A stretch of 64,000 bases of DNA from Cytophaga aurantiaca DSM 3654 (GTDB taxonomy: Bacteria; Bacteroidota; Bacteroidia; Cytophagales; Cytophagaceae), in the NCBI RefSeq assembly GCF_000379725.1, contig NZ_KB903663.1, positions 124,001 through 188,000 of the forward strand, read 5' to 3'. The position numbers and the translations under genes were made by a program. Under the pieces are notes generated by a model. The model was not told the DNA's origin. It saw only the letters and a program-made list of their open reading frames with translations, and made no database searches. Positions 36,371 to 49,296 of the stretch are shown piece by piece; positions within the stretch are counted from its first letter, which is position 1; each line of letters begins with the position of its first letter.

Positions 36371-38476
36371 TTATTTGCTTACAGCAGTACCTTTAACTTT
36401 AGCTACTATAGTTTCTGCAAGGTTTGCAGGAACGAATTCATAATGAGAGAATGTTAATGAAGCAGTTGCACGACCAGATGAGATAGTTCTCAAGTCAGTC
36501 ACATAACCGAATAGTTCAGACAACGGAACATCAGCTTTAATTACCTGAGCACCCATCTTAGAATCCATTCCTTTCATCATACCTCTTCTTCTGTTCAAGT
36601 CACCTGTAACAGGACCAGTATATTCTTCAGGAGTAAGAACTTCTACAGACATGATTGGTTCCATAATCTTAGCGCCTGCAGCTTTAGATGCTTCTTTGAA
36701 ACCTTGTCTTGCTGCTAATTCAAATGATAATGCATCTGAATCGACATCGTGGAAAGAGCCATGATTTAAACGTACTTTCATTGATTCCACAGGGAAACCA
36801 GCAAGAACACCGTTTTTCATTGCTTCTTCGAAACCTTTTTGGATAGATGGAATAAATTCTTTTGGAATTACACCACCAACAATTTTGTTTTCGAATTCTA
36901 AACCTAATTTACCATCTTCACGTGGAGATAGTTCAAATACGATATCGGCAAATTTACCACGACCACCTGATTGTTTTTTGAAAACTTCACGGTGTTCAGT
37001 GCTTTTTGTCAATGATTCTTTGTAAGCAACTTGAGGAGCACCTTGGTTGATTTCAACCTTGAATTCACGTCTCATACGATCAATGATAATTTCAAGGTGT
37101 AATTCACCCATACCCCTAAGAATCGTCTGGCCAGTTTCGTGGTCAGTAGAAACGTGAAGTGTTGGATCTTCTTCAACTAGTTTTGCAATTGCAATACCCA
37201 TTTTATCCGCATCAGCCTGAGTTTTTGGTTCGATAGCGTAACCAATTACCGGTTCTGGGAAATCCATGGATTCAAGAACAATTTTATTTTTTTCATCACA
37301 CAGCGTATCTCCTGTTTTGATATCTTTGAAACCAACTACGGCACCGATATCTCCACATTGTAAACTGTCGATTTGATTTTGTTTGTTTGCATGCATTTGG
37401 AAAATACGAGAGATTCTCTCTTTGTTTCCAGAACGCGTGTTGAATACATAAGAGCCTGATTCTAATAATCCAGAATAAGATCTTACGAAACATAAACGAC
37501 CTACGAAAGGATCCGTAGCGATTTTGAATGCTAAACCACAGAATGGTTCAGATTCCATCGGCTTACGAATTACTTCTTTCTCTGTATCCGGGTTAATACC
37601 TACGATATCATCTTTATCTAAAGGTGATGGTAATAACTCCATTACATAGTCAAGCATTGTTTGAACACCTTTGTTTTTGAATGAAGAACCACATAACATT
37701 GGTACAATCTTCATATCTAAAACAGCTTTACGCAAAGCGTTCAATATCTCAGTTTCAGAAATCGAGTTTGGATCTTCGAAGAATTTCTCCATCAAAGTCT
37801 CATCGTAATCAGCAACTGCTTCTAATAATTTTTCTCTGTATTCAAGCGTTTCGTCAACCATGTCAGCAGGAATAGGAATTTCTGTAAAAGTCATCCCTTT
37901 ATCCGCTTCATTCCAAACGATTGCTCTGTTGTTAACTAAGTCAACAACACCTTGGAAATTGTCTTCAGACCCAATTGGTAACTGCAATGGAACAGCGTTG
38001 CTACCTAACATTTCTTTAACCTGTTTACACACGTTTAAGAAATCGGCGCCAGAACGGTCCATTTTATTAACGAAACCTAATCTAGCTACTTTGTAGTTGT
38101 TTGCTAAACGCCAGTTTGTTTCAGATTGTGGTTCAACACCATCAACCGCACTAAATAAGAATACTAAACCATCAAGTACACGTAATGATCTGTTTACTTC
38201 AACCGTAAAGTCAACGTGACCCGGGGTATCGATAATGTTTACGTGGTAGTTGTTATTTCTGTATTTCCAGTTAACTGTAGTAGCTGCAGAAGTAATTGTA
38301 ATACCTCTTTCTTGCTCTTGAGCCATCCAGTCCATTGTTGCTCCACCTTCGTGAACTTCACCAATTTTGTGGTTTACACCAGCATAGTAAAGAATACGTT
38401 CAGTAGTAGTAGTTTTACCAGCATCAATGTGAGCGGCAATACCAATATTTCTTGTGAATTTTAAATCGCGAGCCAT
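36371..38476 (-). CDS. fusA: Elongation factor G
   Basis: 701 residues, a translocation GTPase. G1 motif AHIDAGKTT (about 15-23), G3 DTPGHVDF, G4 NKMD. It carries the full set of five domains, with the domain IV tip (GSFHDVDSD). Single copy in the window, in the rpsL-rpsG-fusA order, so it is the housekeeping EF-G and not the mobile-like paralogue. 18 bp behind rpsG. Confidence 0.98.
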   Translation of the reverse strand: MARDLKFTRNIGIAAHIDAGKTTTTERILYYAGVNHKIGEVHEGGATMDWMAQEQERGITITSAATTVNWKYRNNNYHVNIIDTPGHVDFTVEVNRSLRVLDGLVFLFSAVDGVEPQSETNWRLANNYKVARLGFVNKMDRSGADFLNVCKQVKEMLGSNAVPLQLPIGSEDNFQGVVDLVNNRAIVWNEADKGMTFTEIPIPADMVDETLEYREKLLEAVADYDETLMEKFFEDPNSISETEILNALRKAVLDMKIVPMLCGSSFKNKGVQTMLDYVMELLPSPLDKDDIVGINPDTEKEVIRKPMESEPFCGLAFKIATDPFVGRLCFVRSYSGLLESGSYVFNTRSGNKERISRIFQMHANKQNQIDSLQCGDIGAVVGFKDIKTGDTLCDEKNKIVLESMDFPEPVIGYAIEPKTQADADKMGIAIAKLVEEDPTLHVSTDHETGQTILRGMGELHLEIIIDRMRREFKVEINQGAPQVAYKESLTKSTEHREVFKKQSGGRGKFADIVFELSPREDGKLGLEFENKIVGGVIPKEFIPSIQKGFEEAMKNGVLAGFPVESMKVRLNHGSFHDVDSDALSFELAARQGFKEASKAAGAKIMEPIMSVEVLTPEEYTGPVTGDLNRRRGMMKGMDSKMGAQVIKADVPLSELFGYVTDLRTISSGRATASLTFSHYEFVPANLAETIVAKVKGTAVSK

Positions 38477-38494
38477 AATATTGTTTTGCAGAAA

Positions 38495-38962
38495 TTAGAA
38501 TCTGAAATGTGAGAATGCTTTGTTAGCTTCCGCCATTCTATGTACGTCATCTCTCTTTTTAACTGCAGCACCTTCACCTTTAGAAGCAGAGATAATTTCG
38601 CCAGCTAATTTATCCGTCATAGTTTTTTCACCACGAGAACGAGCGTAGTTGATCAACCACTTCATGCCTAAAGCCATCTTTCTGTCCGGACGAACTTCAG
38701 TTGGAACCTGGAATGTAGAACCACCTACACGACGAGAACGAACCTCAACCTGAGGACTCACGTTGTTAAGTGCTTTTTTCCAAACTTCTAAACCGCTTTC
38801 AGATGTTTTCTTTTCAACTAATGCAACTGCATCATAAAAAATACTGTATGCTGTGCTTTTTTTGCCATCATACATTAAGCTGTTTACAAATTTAGTAACC
38901 ATAGTGTCACTAAATTTAGGATCAGGAAGAAGATATCTCTTCTTTGGTTTCGCCTTTCTCAT
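38495..38962 (-). CDS. rpsG: 30S ribosomal protein S7
   Basis: 155 residues. It begins [20 protein letters not shown]; the signature [14 protein letters not shown] and [20 protein letters not shown] match S7, the head-assembly initiator. Lies 7 bp behind rpsL. Confidence 0.98.
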   Translation of the reverse strand: MRKAKPKKRYLLPDPKFSDTMVTKFVNSLMYDGKKSTAYSIFYDAVALVEKKTSESGLEVWKKALNNVSPQVEVRSRRVGGSTFQVPTEVRPDRKMALGMKWLINYARSRGEKTMTDKLAGEIISASKGEGAAVKKRDDVHRMAEANKAFSHFRF

Positions 38963-38969
38963 AATCTAA

Positions 38970-39383
38970 TTATTTTTTCTTGCCTTTAGCAGGAGCTGCA
39001 GCAGCTTGGCCTGGTTTAGGTCTCTTAGCACCGTATTTCGATCTACTTTGTTTTCTACCGTTTACTCCGGCAGTATCTAACGCTCCACGAACGATGTGAT
39101 AACGCACACCTGGAAGATCTTTTACTCTACCGCCACGGATCAACACAATACTGTGTTCCTGAAGGTTGTGACCTTCACCGGGAATGTAAGCATTCACCTC
39201 TTTAGAGTTTGTTAAACGCACCCTCGCAACTTTACGCATTGCAGAGTTTGGTTTTTTTGGTGTTGTAGTGTACACACGTGTACATACGCCCCTTCTTTGT
39301 GGGCAGGAATCTAGAGCAGGAGACTTTGACTTGAATACAAGTTGTTCTCTTCCTTTTCTTACTAATTGTTGTATAGTAGGCAT
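38970..39383 (-). CDS. rpsL: 30S ribosomal protein S12
   Basis: 137 residues. The decoding-site loops are wild type: [18 protein letters not shown] (including the Lys that matches E. coli Lys43) and [17 protein letters not shown] (Lys88 equivalent). No streptomycin-resistance substitution is visible. The tail [14 protein letters not shown] is a short Ala/Lys extension. First gene after the promoter at 39423-39453. Confidence 0.98.
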   Translation of the reverse strand: MPTIQQLVRKGREQLVFKSKSPALDSCPQRRGVCTRVYTTTPKKPNSAMRKVARVRLTNSKEVNAYIPGEGHNLQEHSIVLIRGGRVKDLPGVRYHIVRGALDTAGVNGRKQSRSKYGAKRPKPGQAAAAPAKGKKK

Positions 39384-39422
39384 TTATCCTAAGTATTTAA
39401 CTATTCTCAATTTATCGGACTG

Positions 39423-39453
39423 CAAAGGTACGCATATTTGGCTATTCTGCAAA
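39423..39453 (-). promoter_or_regulatory. str operon promoter (before rpsL)
   Basis: TTTG at 39453-39450, exactly 19 bp, then TACCTTTG at 39430-39423 followed by CAG. This is a textbook Bacteroidota promoter, about 40 bp before rpsL. Confidence 0.85.
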
Positions 39454-39546
39454 TTGTGGATATTATTTTTTTTGAAATTCATCCACATCTTATCACCAAA
39501 TTTCGTATTCCTTTATTATTTTATGCTTAATTGGTTAGATTTTCGA

Positions 39547-39879
39547 CTATGCCTCACCTACAGTACCGCCAAAATTCATTGGAAACCGGGGAAACTCCTC
39601 TTGATCTTTAATTGCTCCAAATGACTCTTCATATTTAACGATATTGTCATTTAAAGCCTGTAATAAACGTTTTGCATGTTCAGGAGTCAATACTACACGT
39701 GCCTTAACGCGTGCTTTCGGGACTCCAGGCATCATACGAATGAAATCCAATACAAACTCACTGTTTGAATGCGCAATCATTGCTAAGTTCGCATAAACAC
39801 CTTCTGCCATATCTTCCGGCAATTCAATGTTTAATTGATTTTGCATCATTTCTTCAGCGGGATTATTTTTGATAGCCAT
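39547..39879 (-). CDS. DUF3467 protein, conserved behind rpoC
   Basis: From the Met at 39879 (MAIKNNPAEEM) it has 110 residues. It contains the DUF3467 core: YANLAMIAHSNSEFVLDFIRMMPG and ARVVLTPEHAKRLLQALNDN. The family is almost always encoded directly behind rpoC in Bacteroidota; function is unknown. A start at 39912 would place 11 residues inside the rpoC terminator, so it is rejected. It lies between the rpoC terminator and the rpsL promoter. Confidence 0.85.
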   Translation of the reverse strand: MAIKNNPAEEMMQNQLNIELPEDMAEGVYANLAMIAHSNSEFVLDFIRMMPGVPKARVKARVVLTPEHAKRLLQALNDNIVKYEESFGAIKDQEEFPRFPMNFGGTVGEA

Positions 39880-39896
39880 TTTTGTAAACGCTTTTA

Positions 39897-39936
39897 GAAA
39901 AAACAAGGGCAAAGGTTATGGAACCAGTGCCCTTGT
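39897..39936 (-). terminator. Terminator of rpoC
   Basis: ACAAGGGCA at 39903-39911 pairs with TGCCCTTGT at 39928-39936; inside the loop GGTT/AACC pair again. On the minus strand a T6 run follows. It lies between rpoC and the DUF3467 gene, so the latter would depend on read-through or on a weak start near it. Confidence 0.8.
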
Positions 39937-39955
39937 GTATTTTTTCAATGAATGA

Positions 39956-42900
39956 TTAACTCTGTTGTAACTCGCCTTTGCGTGCAGCGTTGAACGCTTC
40001 CTTCGATGCAATCAAGCTATCGTATTCTTCTTTAGATCCTACGATAATGTCATTGAATTCTCTCTGACCTGTACCTGCAGGAATTAAGTGACCTACGATT
40101 ACGTTTTCTTTCAAGCCTTTCAAGAAGTCCATTTTACCTCTTACAGCTGCTTCACTTAACACTTTCGTTGTTTCCTGGAATGAAGCTGCAGAAATAAAGC
40201 TTTCTGTATCTAATGAAGCTTGTGTGATACCTTGTAACGTTGGCATAGAAACAGCTGGCTCAGCATCTCTTACTGCAACCAAACGTTGATCTTTACGCTT
40301 CAAGCTAGAGTTTTCGTCTCTTAATTGACGCGCTGTAATAATCATGCCTGGTCTTAGTTTTTCTGAATCGCCGCATTCTACAACAACTTTCTTATCTAAG
40401 ATATTATCGTTTTCTTCTCTGAATCTGAAACGATCTACTGCTTGGTTTGTTAAGAAAGATGTGTCACCAGCTTCGATAATCTGAACCTTTTGCATCATCT
40501 GTCTTACAATAATCTCAATGTGTTTATCATTGATTTTTACACCTTGCAAACGGTATACTTCCTGAATTTCATTTACAAGATATTCCTGAACCGCCGTTGG
40601 ACCTTTGATTGACAAGATATTTGATGGAGTAATTGCACCATCAGTCAATGGGTTACCTGAACGGATGAAATCGTTGTCCTGAACAAGAATGTGTTTTGAT
40701 AGAGGCACCATGTATCTCTTCTTAACACCATCTTTTGATTCGATAAAGATTTCTCTATTACCTCTCTTAATTGTACCATATGTTACGATACCATCGATCT
40801 CACTTACAACAGCAGGGTTAGAAGGGTTACGCGCTTCGAACAATTCAGTTACACGAGGAAGACCTCCTGTGATATCTCTTGTTTTACCAACAGAACGAGG
40901 GATCTTAACTAGAACCTGACCTGGTTTAACAGCCTGGCCATCTTCAATTGCTAAGTGGGCACCTACCGGAATAGAATATTCTTTAGGATCGCCTTTCTTA
41001 GGATTTACAATGATTGCAGGGTTCTTCGTTTTATCTTTTGTATCAACAATAACTTTTTCTCTGTGTCCTGTTTGTTCATCTGATTCTTCACGGAAAGTAA
41101 CACCTTCTTCGATTGAATCAAATTGAACTGTACCTTCAAATTCAGATAAGATAACAGCATTATATGGATCCCAGAAACAAAGCTCCTGACCTCTTGTAAC
41201 TGTTTCTCCATCTTTAACAGTTAAGAATGCACCATATGGAACGTGGTTACTTATTAACGTTTTACCAGATACTGGCTCAACGATACGAATTTCACCTGAA
41301 CGACCCATTACTACAGTAACTTTTTCGCCTTCTAAGTTTGTTGATTGGATTACTCTTAGATCATCAAAAGCAACAACACCATCAAACTTAGCTTTGATTT
41401 TTGCATCAACTGTAATGTTAGATGCCGTACCACCTACGTGGAATGTACGAAGTGTTAACTGAGTACCTGGTTCACCAATTGATTGTGCTGCAATAACACC
41501 TACTGATTCTCCAATACCTACCATGTGTCCGGAAGTTAAGTTTCTTCCGTAACATTTAGCACAACATCCTCTTCTTGATTCGCATGTAAGTACAGATCTG
41601 ATTTCTACAGATTCGATACCTGAATCATCTATTTTCTTAGCAATTTCTTCAGTAATTTCTTGTCCTGAAGAAACCAATAATTCATTTGAAATGATGTGGA
41701 ACACATCATGAACACTCACTCTACCAAGGATACGTTCAGTCAATGGTTCAACAACATCATCGTTGTCTTTCAACGCTGAAACTGTAAGACCTCTTAACGT
41801 ACCGCAATCCTGTTCGTTGATAATCGCATCTTGTGCAACGTCTACCAAACGACGAGTTAAGTAACCAGCATCCGCTGTTTTAAGAGCTGTATCAGCAAGA
41901 CCTTTACGAGCACCGTGTGTAGAGATGAAGTACTCAATAACGTCAAGACCTTCTTTGAAGTTAGAAAGGATCGGGTTTTCGATGATCTCACCAACAGAAC
42001 CTTGTAAGTTCTTTTGTGGCTTAGCCATCAAACCTCTCATACCACCTAATTGACGAATCTGCTCACGAGAACCACGTGCTCCTGAGTGCATCATCATGTA
42101 GATCGGATTGAAACCTTGTTGATCAGCTTCAAGCTGCTGCATCAATGTATCTGTGATCTCAGAGTTAACGCGCGTCCAGATATCAATAACCTGATTGTAA
42201 CGTTCGTTGTCTGTGATAAGACCCATTAAGTAGTTGCTCCAAACAGCGTCAACTTCTTTCTTCGCTCCATCAATCAATGTGTTTTTATCTGCAGGGATAC
42301 CAATGTTATCCAAACCAATAGAAAGACCACCTCTGAAGGCCATCTGGAATCCAATCTGCTTGATATCATCCAAGAACTTCGCAGTTTTAGACATACCAGC
42401 AATCTTGAATACTGTACCAATGATTAACTGTAATTTTTTCTTCGTTAAAAGTTCGTTTACAAAACCTACTTCTTCAGGAACAACTAAGTTGAACAATACT
42501 CTACCTGCAACGGTTTCAATCATTTGTTCAGCAAGTTCACCTGATTCTAAGCGTACTTTACCTTTAACTTTTATTAATGCATGTTGAGATAAGCGACCTT
42601 CGTTGATAGCGATCACAACCTCTTCTGCACCGTAGAATGTCATGCCTTCACCTTTGATTGGGTGTTCAGGAGTTGACTTACGGCCTTTAGTTACATAATA
42701 CAAACCAAGAACCATGTCTTGAGATGGTACCGTGATAGGCGCACCATTCGCAGGGTTCAGGATGTTGTGAGACGCAATCATCAATAACGATGCTTCAAGA
42801 ATTGCCTCATGTCCAAGTGGAACGTGAACAGCCATCTGGTCACCATCGAAATCGGCGTTGAAGGCAGTACACACTAATGGGTGTAACTGAATTGCTTTGC

Positions 42901-44272
42901 CTTCAATTAATTTTGGTTGGAAAGCCTGAATACCTAAACGGTGAAGTGTAGGAGCACGGTTTAGAAGGATCGGGTGACCTTTCAATACGTTTTCAAGAAT
43001 ATCCCAAACTACAGGATCTTTACGATCAACTATTTTCTTTGCAGATTTAACAGTTTTAACGATACCTCTTTCGATTAACTTACGAATGATAAACGGCTTG
43101 AATAATTCAGCTGCCATATCTTTCGGAAGACCGCATTCGTGTAGTTTCAATTCAGGACCTACAACGATTACAGAACGACCAGAGTAATCTACACGTTTAC
43201 CTAGTAAGTTCTGACGGAAACGTCCTTGCTTACCTTTCAACATGTCTGATAAAGATTTCAATGCTCTGTTACCTTCAGCACGTACAGCGTTAATCTTACG
43301 TGAGTTATCGAACAATGAATCTACTGCTTCCTGAAGCATACGCTTTTCGTTACGTAAGATTACTTCCGGAGCTTTGATTTCGATCAATCTTTTCAAACGG
43401 TTGTTACGGATAATAACACGTCTGTAAAGATCATTCAAATCTGATGTTGCGAAACGACCACCATCCAATGGAACTAATGGACGTAATTCTGGGGGAATAA
43501 CAGGAACCATGCGGATAATCATCCACTCTGGTTTGTTTTCTATACGAGATCTAGCATCACGGAAAGCCTCAACAACTTTCAAACGCTTTAAAGCTTCTGC
43601 TTTACGTTGCTGAGAAGTATCGTTTGCTGCAGCGTGACGTAAGCTGTATGATAACTCATCTAAGTTCAAACGAGAAAGAAGCGTTTCTAACGCATCTGCA
43701 CCCATCTTAGCGATGAATTTATTAGGATCTTTATCGTCTAATAATTGGTTCTCACGAGGAAGTTTATCTAATATATCTAGATATTCATCTTCCGTAAGGA
43801 AATCCAAGTAGTTGATACCATCTTCAGATTTAACACCTGATTGAATAACAACGTAACGTTCGTAATAAATAATCTGATCAAGTTTTTTTGTAGGTAAACC
43901 TAACATGTAACCGATCTTATTTGGTAATGAACGGAAGTACCAGATATGAGCAACAGGTACAACTAATTCGATGTGACCCATACGTTCACGACGAACTTTT
44001 TTCTCTGTTACTTCAACTCCACAACGATCACAAATAATGCCTTTGTAACGGATACGTTTGTATTTACCGCAGTGACATTCCCAGTCTTTTACCGGACCGA
44101 AAATTCTTTCACAGAATAAACCACCCATCTCTGGTTTGTATGTTCTGTAATTGATTGTTTCAGGTTGTGTAACCTCACCATGAGAGCCTTCAAGAATTGA
44201 TTCCGGAGAAGCAAGACTGATGGTTACTTTTGTGAAATCGTTATTCAGTTTTTTGTTTTTTCTGAACGCCAT
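39956..44272 (-). CDS. rpoC: RNA polymerase beta' subunit
   Basis: 1438 residues, standard length. The N-terminal zinc-binding cluster shows as [10 protein letters not shown]...[10 protein letters not shown] (about 66-93). The catalytic Mg motif [15 protein letters not shown] and the trigger-loop region are present, and a second cysteine cluster ([13 protein letters not shown]) lies in the middle. Lies 45 bp behind rpoB. Confidence 0.99.
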   Translation of the reverse strand: MAFRKNKKLNNDFTKVTISLASPESILEGSHGEVTQPETINYRTYKPEMGGLFCERIFGPVKDWECHCGKYKRIRYKGIICDRCGVEVTEKKVRRERMGHIELVVPVAHIWYFRSLPNKIGYMLGLPTKKLDQIIYYERYVVIQSGVKSEDGINYLDFLTEDEYLDILDKLPRENQLLDDKDPNKFIAKMGADALETLLSRLNLDELSYSLRHAAANDTSQQRKAEALKRLKVVEAFRDARSRIENKPEWMIIRMVPVIPPELRPLVPLDGGRFATSDLNDLYRRVIIRNNRLKRLIEIKAPEVILRNEKRMLQEAVDSLFDNSRKINAVRAEGNRALKSLSDMLKGKQGRFRQNLLGKRVDYSGRSVIVVGPELKLHECGLPKDMAAELFKPFIIRKLIERGIVKTVKSAKKIVDRKDPVVWDILENVLKGHPILLNRAPTLHRLGIQAFQPKLIEGKAIQLHPLVCTAFNADFDGDQMAVHVPLGHEAILEASLLMIASHNILNPANGAPITVPSQDMVLGLYYVTKGRKSTPEHPIKGEGMTFYGAEEVVIAINEGRLSQHALIKVKGKVRLESGELAEQMIETVAGRVLFNLVVPEEVGFVNELLTKKKLQLIIGTVFKIAGMSKTAKFLDDIKQIGFQMAFRGGLSIGLDNIGIPADKNTLIDGAKKEVDAVWSNYLMGLITDNERYNQVIDIWTRVNSEITDTLMQQLEADQQGFNPIYMMMHSGARGSREQIRQLGGMRGLMAKPQKNLQGSVGEIIENPILSNFKEGLDVIEYFISTHGARKGLADTALKTADAGYLTRRLVDVAQDAIINEQDCGTLRGLTVSALKDNDDVVEPLTERILGRVSVHDVFHIISNELLVSSGQEITEEIAKKIDDSGIESVEIRSVLTCESRRGCCAKCYGRNLTSGHMVGIGESVGVIAAQSIGEPGTQLTLRTFHVGGTASNITVDAKIKAKFDGVVAFDDLRVIQSTNLEGEKVTVVMGRSGEIRIVEPVSGKTLISNHVPYGAFLTVKDGETVTRGQELCFWDPYNAVILSEFEGTVQFDSIEEGVTFREESDEQTGHREKVIVDTKDKTKNPAIIVNPKKGDPKEYSIPVGAHLAIEDGQAVKPGQVLVKIPRSVGKTRDITGGLPRVTELFEARNPSNPAVVSEIDGIVTYGTIKRGNREIFIESKDGVKKRYMVPLSKHILVQDNDFIRSGNPLTDGAITPSNILSIKGPTAVQEYLVNEIQEVYRLQGVKINDKHIEIIVRQMMQKVQIIEAGDTSFLTNQAVDRFRFREENDNILDKKVVVECGDSEKLRPGMIITARQLRDENSSLKRKDQRLVAVRDAEPAVSMPTLQGITQASLDTESFISAASFQETTKVLSEAAVRGKMDFLKGLKENVIVGHLIPAGTGQREFNDIIVGSKEEYDSLIASKEAFNAARKGELQQS

Positions 44273-44317
44273 TTTTTTCTGTGTCTATTGGTTAGCCAAA
44301 AGGTTCTTAAACTATAA

Positions 44318-47300
44318 TTAGTGAAGTGTGATCTCAAGGGCCAAGCCTCTAAGTTCATGTACCAATACATTGAATGATTCCGGGATGTTTGGTTTTGGAA
44401 GGTTCTCGCCTTTAACAATACATTCGTATGTTTTAGCACGACCAACCACATCATCAGACTTCACTGTAAGGATCTCTTGAAGTATGTTTGCAGCACCGAA
44501 TGCTTCAAGTGCCCACACTTCCATTTCACCGAAACGCTGACCACCGAATTGAGCTTTACCGCCCAATGGTTGTTGCGTGATAAGAGAGTATGGCCCGATA
44601 GAACGAGCGTGCATCTTATCATCAACTAAGTGACCAAGTTTCATCATATAAATTATACCTACAGTAACTGGTTGGTCAAAAGGATTTCCTGATAAACCAT
44701 CCACCAATTTTGTACGGCCAATTGTAGGTAAGCCAGCTTCTCTTAATTCGTTGATTACTTCTTCTTCAGAAGCACCATCGAAGATTGGAGTAGCGTATTT
44801 TCTACCTAATTTTTTACCGGCAAGACCTAATAATGTTTCATAGATCTGACCGATGTTCATACGTGAAGGTACCCCAAGTGGGTTAAGTACGATATCTACT
44901 GGTGTTCCGTCTTCTAAGAAAGGCATATCTTCATCACGAACGATACGGGCTACAACCCCTTTGTTACCGTGACGACCAGCCATCTTATCACCTACTTTTA
45001 GTTTACGTTTCTTAGCGATGTAAACTTTTGCTAATTGAACGATACCTGCAGGTAATTCATCACCAACTTCAAGTGTAAAACGCTCGCGTTTGAATTTGCC
45101 AGCTGTTTCATTTCTTGTAGTTAAATAGTTTTTAACTAGACGAAGAACATTTTCATTTATTTTTTTATCAGATGTCCAATTATCAATAATCAAATCACCT
45201 AATAAATTCGCTTCTTCCTGTACGTTATAGTTGCTCTCGTCTCTGTATGGGTTCTTGTCTGGGAAAACGTTCGCCTCAATATTTTTACGAGAGAATTTAA
45301 CACCTTTAGAAATTACTTCATCTCCGAATTTATGCTTAACACCTTGAGAAGTCTGTCCATCTAATAAAGTTGCAAGCTTTTCAATCATTCGTTCTCTTAG
45401 AACTAAAAGATCTTTGCTGTACTTAGCCTTTATTGTTTCAACCTGCTTCTTAGATTTAGCACGCAAATCTTTATCCTTTTTAGGACGAGAGAATAATTTT
45501 GTATCAATAACTACACCACGTAATGATGGCGGAGCTTTCATTGAAGCATCCTTCACATCACCTGCTTTATCACCGAAGATTGCACGAAGAAGTTTTTCTT
45601 CCGGCGTAGGATCAGATTCACCTTTAGGAGTGATTTTACCAATTAAGATATCGCCTTCTTTAATTTCAGCACCCGTACGGATGATACCGTTTTCGTCAAG
45701 ATTCTTAACAGCATCTTCACTTACGTTTGGAATTTCAGAAGTTAATTCTTCTTCGCCACGTTTTGTATCTCTAACTTCCAATTCATATTCATCGATGTGA
45801 AGAGAAGTAAAGATATCATCACGCACAACTTTTTCGCTGATAACAATCGCATCTTCGAAGTTGTAACCTTGCCAAGGCATGAACGCTACCATTAAGTTTC
45901 TACCTAATGCTAACTCACCTTTATCAGTTGCATAACCTTCGCACAATACCTGTCCTTTTTTAACTCTTTCGCCATGCTGAATAACTGGCTTCAAGTTAAT
46001 ACATGTATCCTGGTTGGTTCTTCTGAATTTGATTAAGCTATATGTAATTATATCTGTATCGAAACTTACCAAACGATCTTCATCTGTAAGATCGTAGCGC
46101 ATTTTGATTTCGTTTGCATCTACGTATTCAACAACACCATCTGCTTCTGCAATTAGTAATGTTCTTGAATCCATTGCCACGCGTCTTTCAAGACCTGTAC
46201 CAACAATTGGTGCTTCTGGTCTTAATAAAGGAACTGCTTGACGTTGCATGTTAGAACCCATCAATGCACGGTTAGCATCATCATGCTCTAAGAATGGAAT
46301 AAGAGAAGCTGCAACAGAAACAATTTGGTTTGTTGCAATATCAATCAAGTCAACTTTATCCGGAGCAATAACCGGGAAGTCACCTTCGTATCTAGCTTTA
46401 ACACGATCGCTCAAGAAATTACCGCTATCATCATACATAGCATTTGCCTGTGCGATGTGAGCGCCATCTTCTTCTTCAGCTGTTAAATAAACAGGTTGAT
46501 TTTTAACATCAACAACCCCTTCAATTACCTTACGGTATGGAGTTTCGATGAAGCCCATGCTATTCACTTTTGCGTGAACACATAGAGACGAAATCAAACC
46601 AATATTTGGCCCTTCAGGAGTTTCGATTGTACACAAACGACCGTAGTGCGTATAGTGAACATCTCGAACTTCGAAACCAGCACGTTCTCTAGATAAACCA
46701 CCAGGCCCAAGAGCCGACATACGGCGTTTGTGCGTGATCTCAGCCAATGGATTCGTTTGATCCATGAATTGAGATAATTGGTTTGTTCCGAAGAATGAAT
46801 TGATAACTGAAGAAAGTGTACGAGCGTTGATCAAATCTACAGGTTTGAAATCTTCGTTGTCACGAACATTCATACGTTCTTTGATTGTTCTTGCCATACG
46901 TGCAAGACCAACGCTGAACTGGCTGTAAAGCTGCTCACCCATCGTACGAACACGACGGTTGCTCAAGTGATCTATATCATCAACAACAGCACGTGAATTG
47001 ATAAGACCAATTAAATATTTTACAATGTTGATGATGTCTTCTTTTGTAAGAACTCTTACATCATTAGTCATTGCGCTACCTAATTTTTTGTTGATTCTGT
47101 AACGACCAACTTCACCAAGATCATAACGTTTATCACTGAAGAACAAGTTGTGAATGATATCACGAGCTGTTTGTTCATCCGGTGCATCTGTATTTCTTAA
47201 TTGACGATAGATTTGCTCTACGGCTTCTTTTTCAGAGTTTGAATTATCTTTCTGAAGCGTGTTGTAGATGATTGTATAATCAGCAATGTTTACGTCTTCT

Positions 47301-48193
47301 CTGTGAACGATGATTGATTTAGAGCCAGACTCAACAATAACGTTGATGTCTTCTTCTCTAATAACAGAATCACGTTCTAAAAGAACTTCATTACGATCGA
47401 TAGATACTACTTCACCAGTATCTTCATCAACGAAATCTTCTGTCCATGTACGAAGTACACGTGCAGCTAATTTTCTACCGATTGCTTTTTTGATATTTGC
47501 TTTTGTTGCCTCAATCTCTTCAGACAAACCAAACAAATCCAATATATCTTTATCACTACCGTATCCGATTGCTCTTAATAAAGTAGTTACAGGGAATTTC
47601 TTTTTACGATCGATGTATGCAAACATCACATTGTTCACGTCTGTTGCAAATTCAATCCATGATCCTTTAAAAGGAATTACTCTTGCAGAGTAAAGTTTTG
47701 TTCCGTTTGTATGTTTGCTTTGCGCAAAGAACACACCTGGGGAACGATGCAACTGGGATACGATTACTCGCTCAGCACCATTGATAACGAAAGAACCTCG
47801 TTCTGTCATGTATGGGATATTTCCAAGGAACACTTCCTGTTCGATTGTCTGGAAGTCTTCATTGTCTTTATCATTACATGTAAGACGAAGTTTTGCTTTA
47901 AGAGGTACTGCGTACGTTAATCCTCGATCGATACTTTCGTCAACATTATATTTTGGAGTATCGATGTTGTAATCGATAAAATCCAAAATGAAATTGTCGC
48001 GAGAATCAGATATTGGAAAATTTTCTGCAAAAACTTTATAAAGTCCCTCTTTGAATCTATTTTCAGCAGGAGTATCAATCTGAAAAAAATCTTTGAAAGA
48101 TCTAACTTGGATATCTAAGAAATCAGGATATTCAACCGTACTTCTAGCTTTTGCAAAGCTCTTTCTAAGATTTTGAGTATTGTTAGTTGCCAA
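44318..48193 (-). CDS. rpoB: RNA polymerase beta subunit
   Basis: 1291 residues. The rifampicin pocket is wild type in the readable positions: [20 protein letters not shown] then [16 protein letters not shown], with the Asp, His and Ser residues that mutate to resistance all present. The [13 protein letters not shown] segment and the C-terminal [13 protein letters not shown] region are as in the family. It follows rplL after 135 bp that hold an attenuator-like hairpin. Confidence 0.99.
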   Translation of the reverse strand: MATNNTQNLRKSFAKARSTVEYPDFLDIQVRSFKDFFQIDTPAENRFKEGLYKVFAENFPISDSRDNFILDFIDYNIDTPKYNVDESIDRGLTYAVPLKAKLRLTCNDKDNEDFQTIEQEVFLGNIPYMTERGSFVINGAERVIVSQLHRSPGVFFAQSKHTNGTKLYSARVIPFKGSWIEFATDVNNVMFAYIDRKKKFPVTTLLRAIGYGSDKDILDLFGLSEEIEATKANIKKAIGRKLAARVLRTWTEDFVDEDTGEVVSIDRNEVLLERDSVIREEDINVIVESGSKSIIVHREDVNIADYTIIYNTLQKDNSNSEKEAVEQIYRQLRNTDAPDEQTARDIIHNLFFSDKRYDLGEVGRYRINKKLGSAMTNDVRVLTKEDIINIVKYLIGLINSRAVVDDIDHLSNRRVRTMGEQLYSQFSVGLARMARTIKERMNVRDNEDFKPVDLINARTLSSVINSFFGTNQLSQFMDQTNPLAEITHKRRMSALGPGGLSRERAGFEVRDVHYTHYGRLCTIETPEGPNIGLISSLCVHAKVNSMGFIETPYRKVIEGVVDVKNQPVYLTAEEEDGAHIAQANAMYDDSGNFLSDRVKARYEGDFPVIAPDKVDLIDIATNQIVSVAASLIPFLEHDDANRALMGSNMQRQAVPLLRPEAPIVGTGLERRVAMDSRTLLIAEADGVVEYVDANEIKMRYDLTDEDRLVSFDTDIITYSLIKFRRTNQDTCINLKPVIQHGERVKKGQVLCEGYATDKGELALGRNLMVAFMPWQGYNFEDAIVISEKVVRDDIFTSLHIDEYELEVRDTKRGEEELTSEIPNVSEDAVKNLDENGIIRTGAEIKEGDILIGKITPKGESDPTPEEKLLRAIFGDKAGDVKDASMKAPPSLRGVVIDTKLFSRPKKDKDLRAKSKKQVETIKAKYSKDLLVLRERMIEKLATLLDGQTSQGVKHKFGDEVISKGVKFSRKNIEANVFPDKNPYRDESNYNVQEEANLLGDLIIDNWTSDKKINENVLRLVKNYLTTRNETAGKFKRERFTLEVGDELPAGIVQLAKVYIAKKRKLKVGDKMAGRHGNKGVVARIVRDEDMPFLEDGTPVDIVLNPLGVPSRMNIGQIYETLLGLAGKKLGRKYATPIFDGASEEEVINELREAGLPTIGRTKLVDGLSGNPFDQPVTVGIIYMMKLGHLVDDKMHARSIGPYSLITQQPLGGKAQFGGQRFGEMEVWALEAFGAANILQEILTVKSDDVVGRAKTYECIVKGENLPKPNIPESFNVLVHELRGLALEITLH

Positions 48194-48268
48194 CGCTTTA
48201 ATTAGTTTATGTTAGATAATTTAAACTGAAATTTAGCACTTTTATTCTGGTAGTATACAAACAGGAAA

Positions 48269-48293
48269 AGACCTGACATGAACTGTCAGGCCT
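48269..48293 (-). terminator. Attenuator-like hairpin between rplL and rpoB
   Basis: CCTGACA at 48272-48278 pairs with TGTCAGG at 48284-48290 around a 5-base loop; on the minus strand CTTTTCC follows. The T-tract is short, so partial termination is expected. An attenuator at this place sets the rplL:rpoB ratio in E. coli; here it is inferred from position. Confidence 0.6.
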
Positions 48294-48328
48294 AATGCCG
48301 TATCTGATGAACAGAAGAGAATTAGAAA

Positions 48329-48700
48329 TTACTTAACTTCTACTTCAGCACCAGCTTCTTCAAGTTGTTTCTTGATAGCTTCAGCTTCTTCTTTAGATGC
48401 GCCTTCTTTCAAAGGTTTTGGAGCACCGTCAACTAAATCTTTAGCTTCTTTCAAGCCAAGACCAGTAAGATCTTTTACTAATTTAACTACTGCTAATTTT
48501 GAAGCACCTGCACTCTTAAGAATAACATCGAATGCTGTTTTTTCTTCAACTGCAGCAGCTGCATCACCACCACCAGAAACTACTACTGTAGCTGCAGCTG
48601 GTTCGATACCGTACTCGTCTTTAAGTATAGAAGCTAATTCATTAACTTCTTTCACTGTTAAATTAACCAATTGCTCAGCGAACGCTTTTAAATCTGCCAT
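48329..48700 (-). CDS. rplL: 50S ribosomal protein L7/L12
   Basis: 123 residues: N-terminal dimerisation helices (about 1-35), an Ala/Gly/acidic hinge ([18 protein letters not shown]), and the C-terminal domain with [20 protein letters not shown] that binds translation GTPases. Present in several copies on the L10 stalk, which explains the partial terminator after it. Confidence 0.98.
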   Translation of the reverse strand: MADLKAFAEQLVNLTVKEVNELASILKDEYGIEPAAATVVVSGGGDAAAAVEEKTAFDVILKSAGASKLAVVKLVKDLTGLGLKEAKDLVDGAPKPLKEGASKEEAEAIKKQLEEAGAEVEVK

Positions 48701-48765
48701 TGTATTATAAATTATTAATGAATTGAATTTTTAAGTATTTGTTTGATCAGCCGAAGCTAATTTTT

Positions 48766-49269
48766 TTAAGCTTGCTCTGCGAAAACGCGACTTTCGTTTG
48801 TAAGTGCGCCAATAACACGTTGAGCTGGAGCTTGTAATAGAGCGATGATATCGCCGATAAGTTCTTCTTTAGATTTGATTGATGCTAATGCATCAAGTTT
48901 ATCTTTTCCAACATAGAAATCTGCGAAAACAGATGCTCCTTTAAACTCAGGTTTAGCAACACCACCTTTGTGGAATTGTTTCAAAAGTTTAGCAGGTACG
49001 TTTGCTGTGTCAGAAAACATTAGACCAGAAGCACCTTTCAGAGCTGCGCCATCTAAAGCTGTATGGTCAATATTCAATTGTTCAAGAGCCTTCTTAATTA
49101 AAGAGTTCTTTACAACTTTATATTCAACACCTTTAGAAAAACAAAGTTTTCTGAATTTGTTTATTTGATCTACTGTCATTCCAGAACCATCAGTGATATA
49201 GAATGTAGCAGCCCCTGCTATCTTCTGTGCAACCTCCTGAATGATTATTGCTTTTTCTTCTTTTGTCAT
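48766..49269 (-). CDS. rplJ: 50S ribosomal protein L10
   Basis: 167 residues. N-terminal rRNA-binding part with SGMTVDQINKFRKLCFSKGV and VKNSLIKKALEQ; C-terminal helix for L12 dimers (LLQAPAQRVIGALTNESRVF). In E. coli it represses its own operon; a leader structure was not identified in the 27-bp gap. Confidence 0.98.
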   Translation of the reverse strand: MTKEEKAIIIQEVAQKIAGAATFYITDGSGMTVDQINKFRKLCFSKGVEYKVVKNSLIKKALEQLNIDHTALDGAALKGASGLMFSDTANVPAKLLKQFHKGGVAKPEFKGASVFADFYVGKDKLDALASIKSKEELIGDIIALLQAPAQRVIGALTNESRVFAEQA

Positions 49270-49296
49270 TTGATTACTCGTTTAAGTAGGCTCTTA

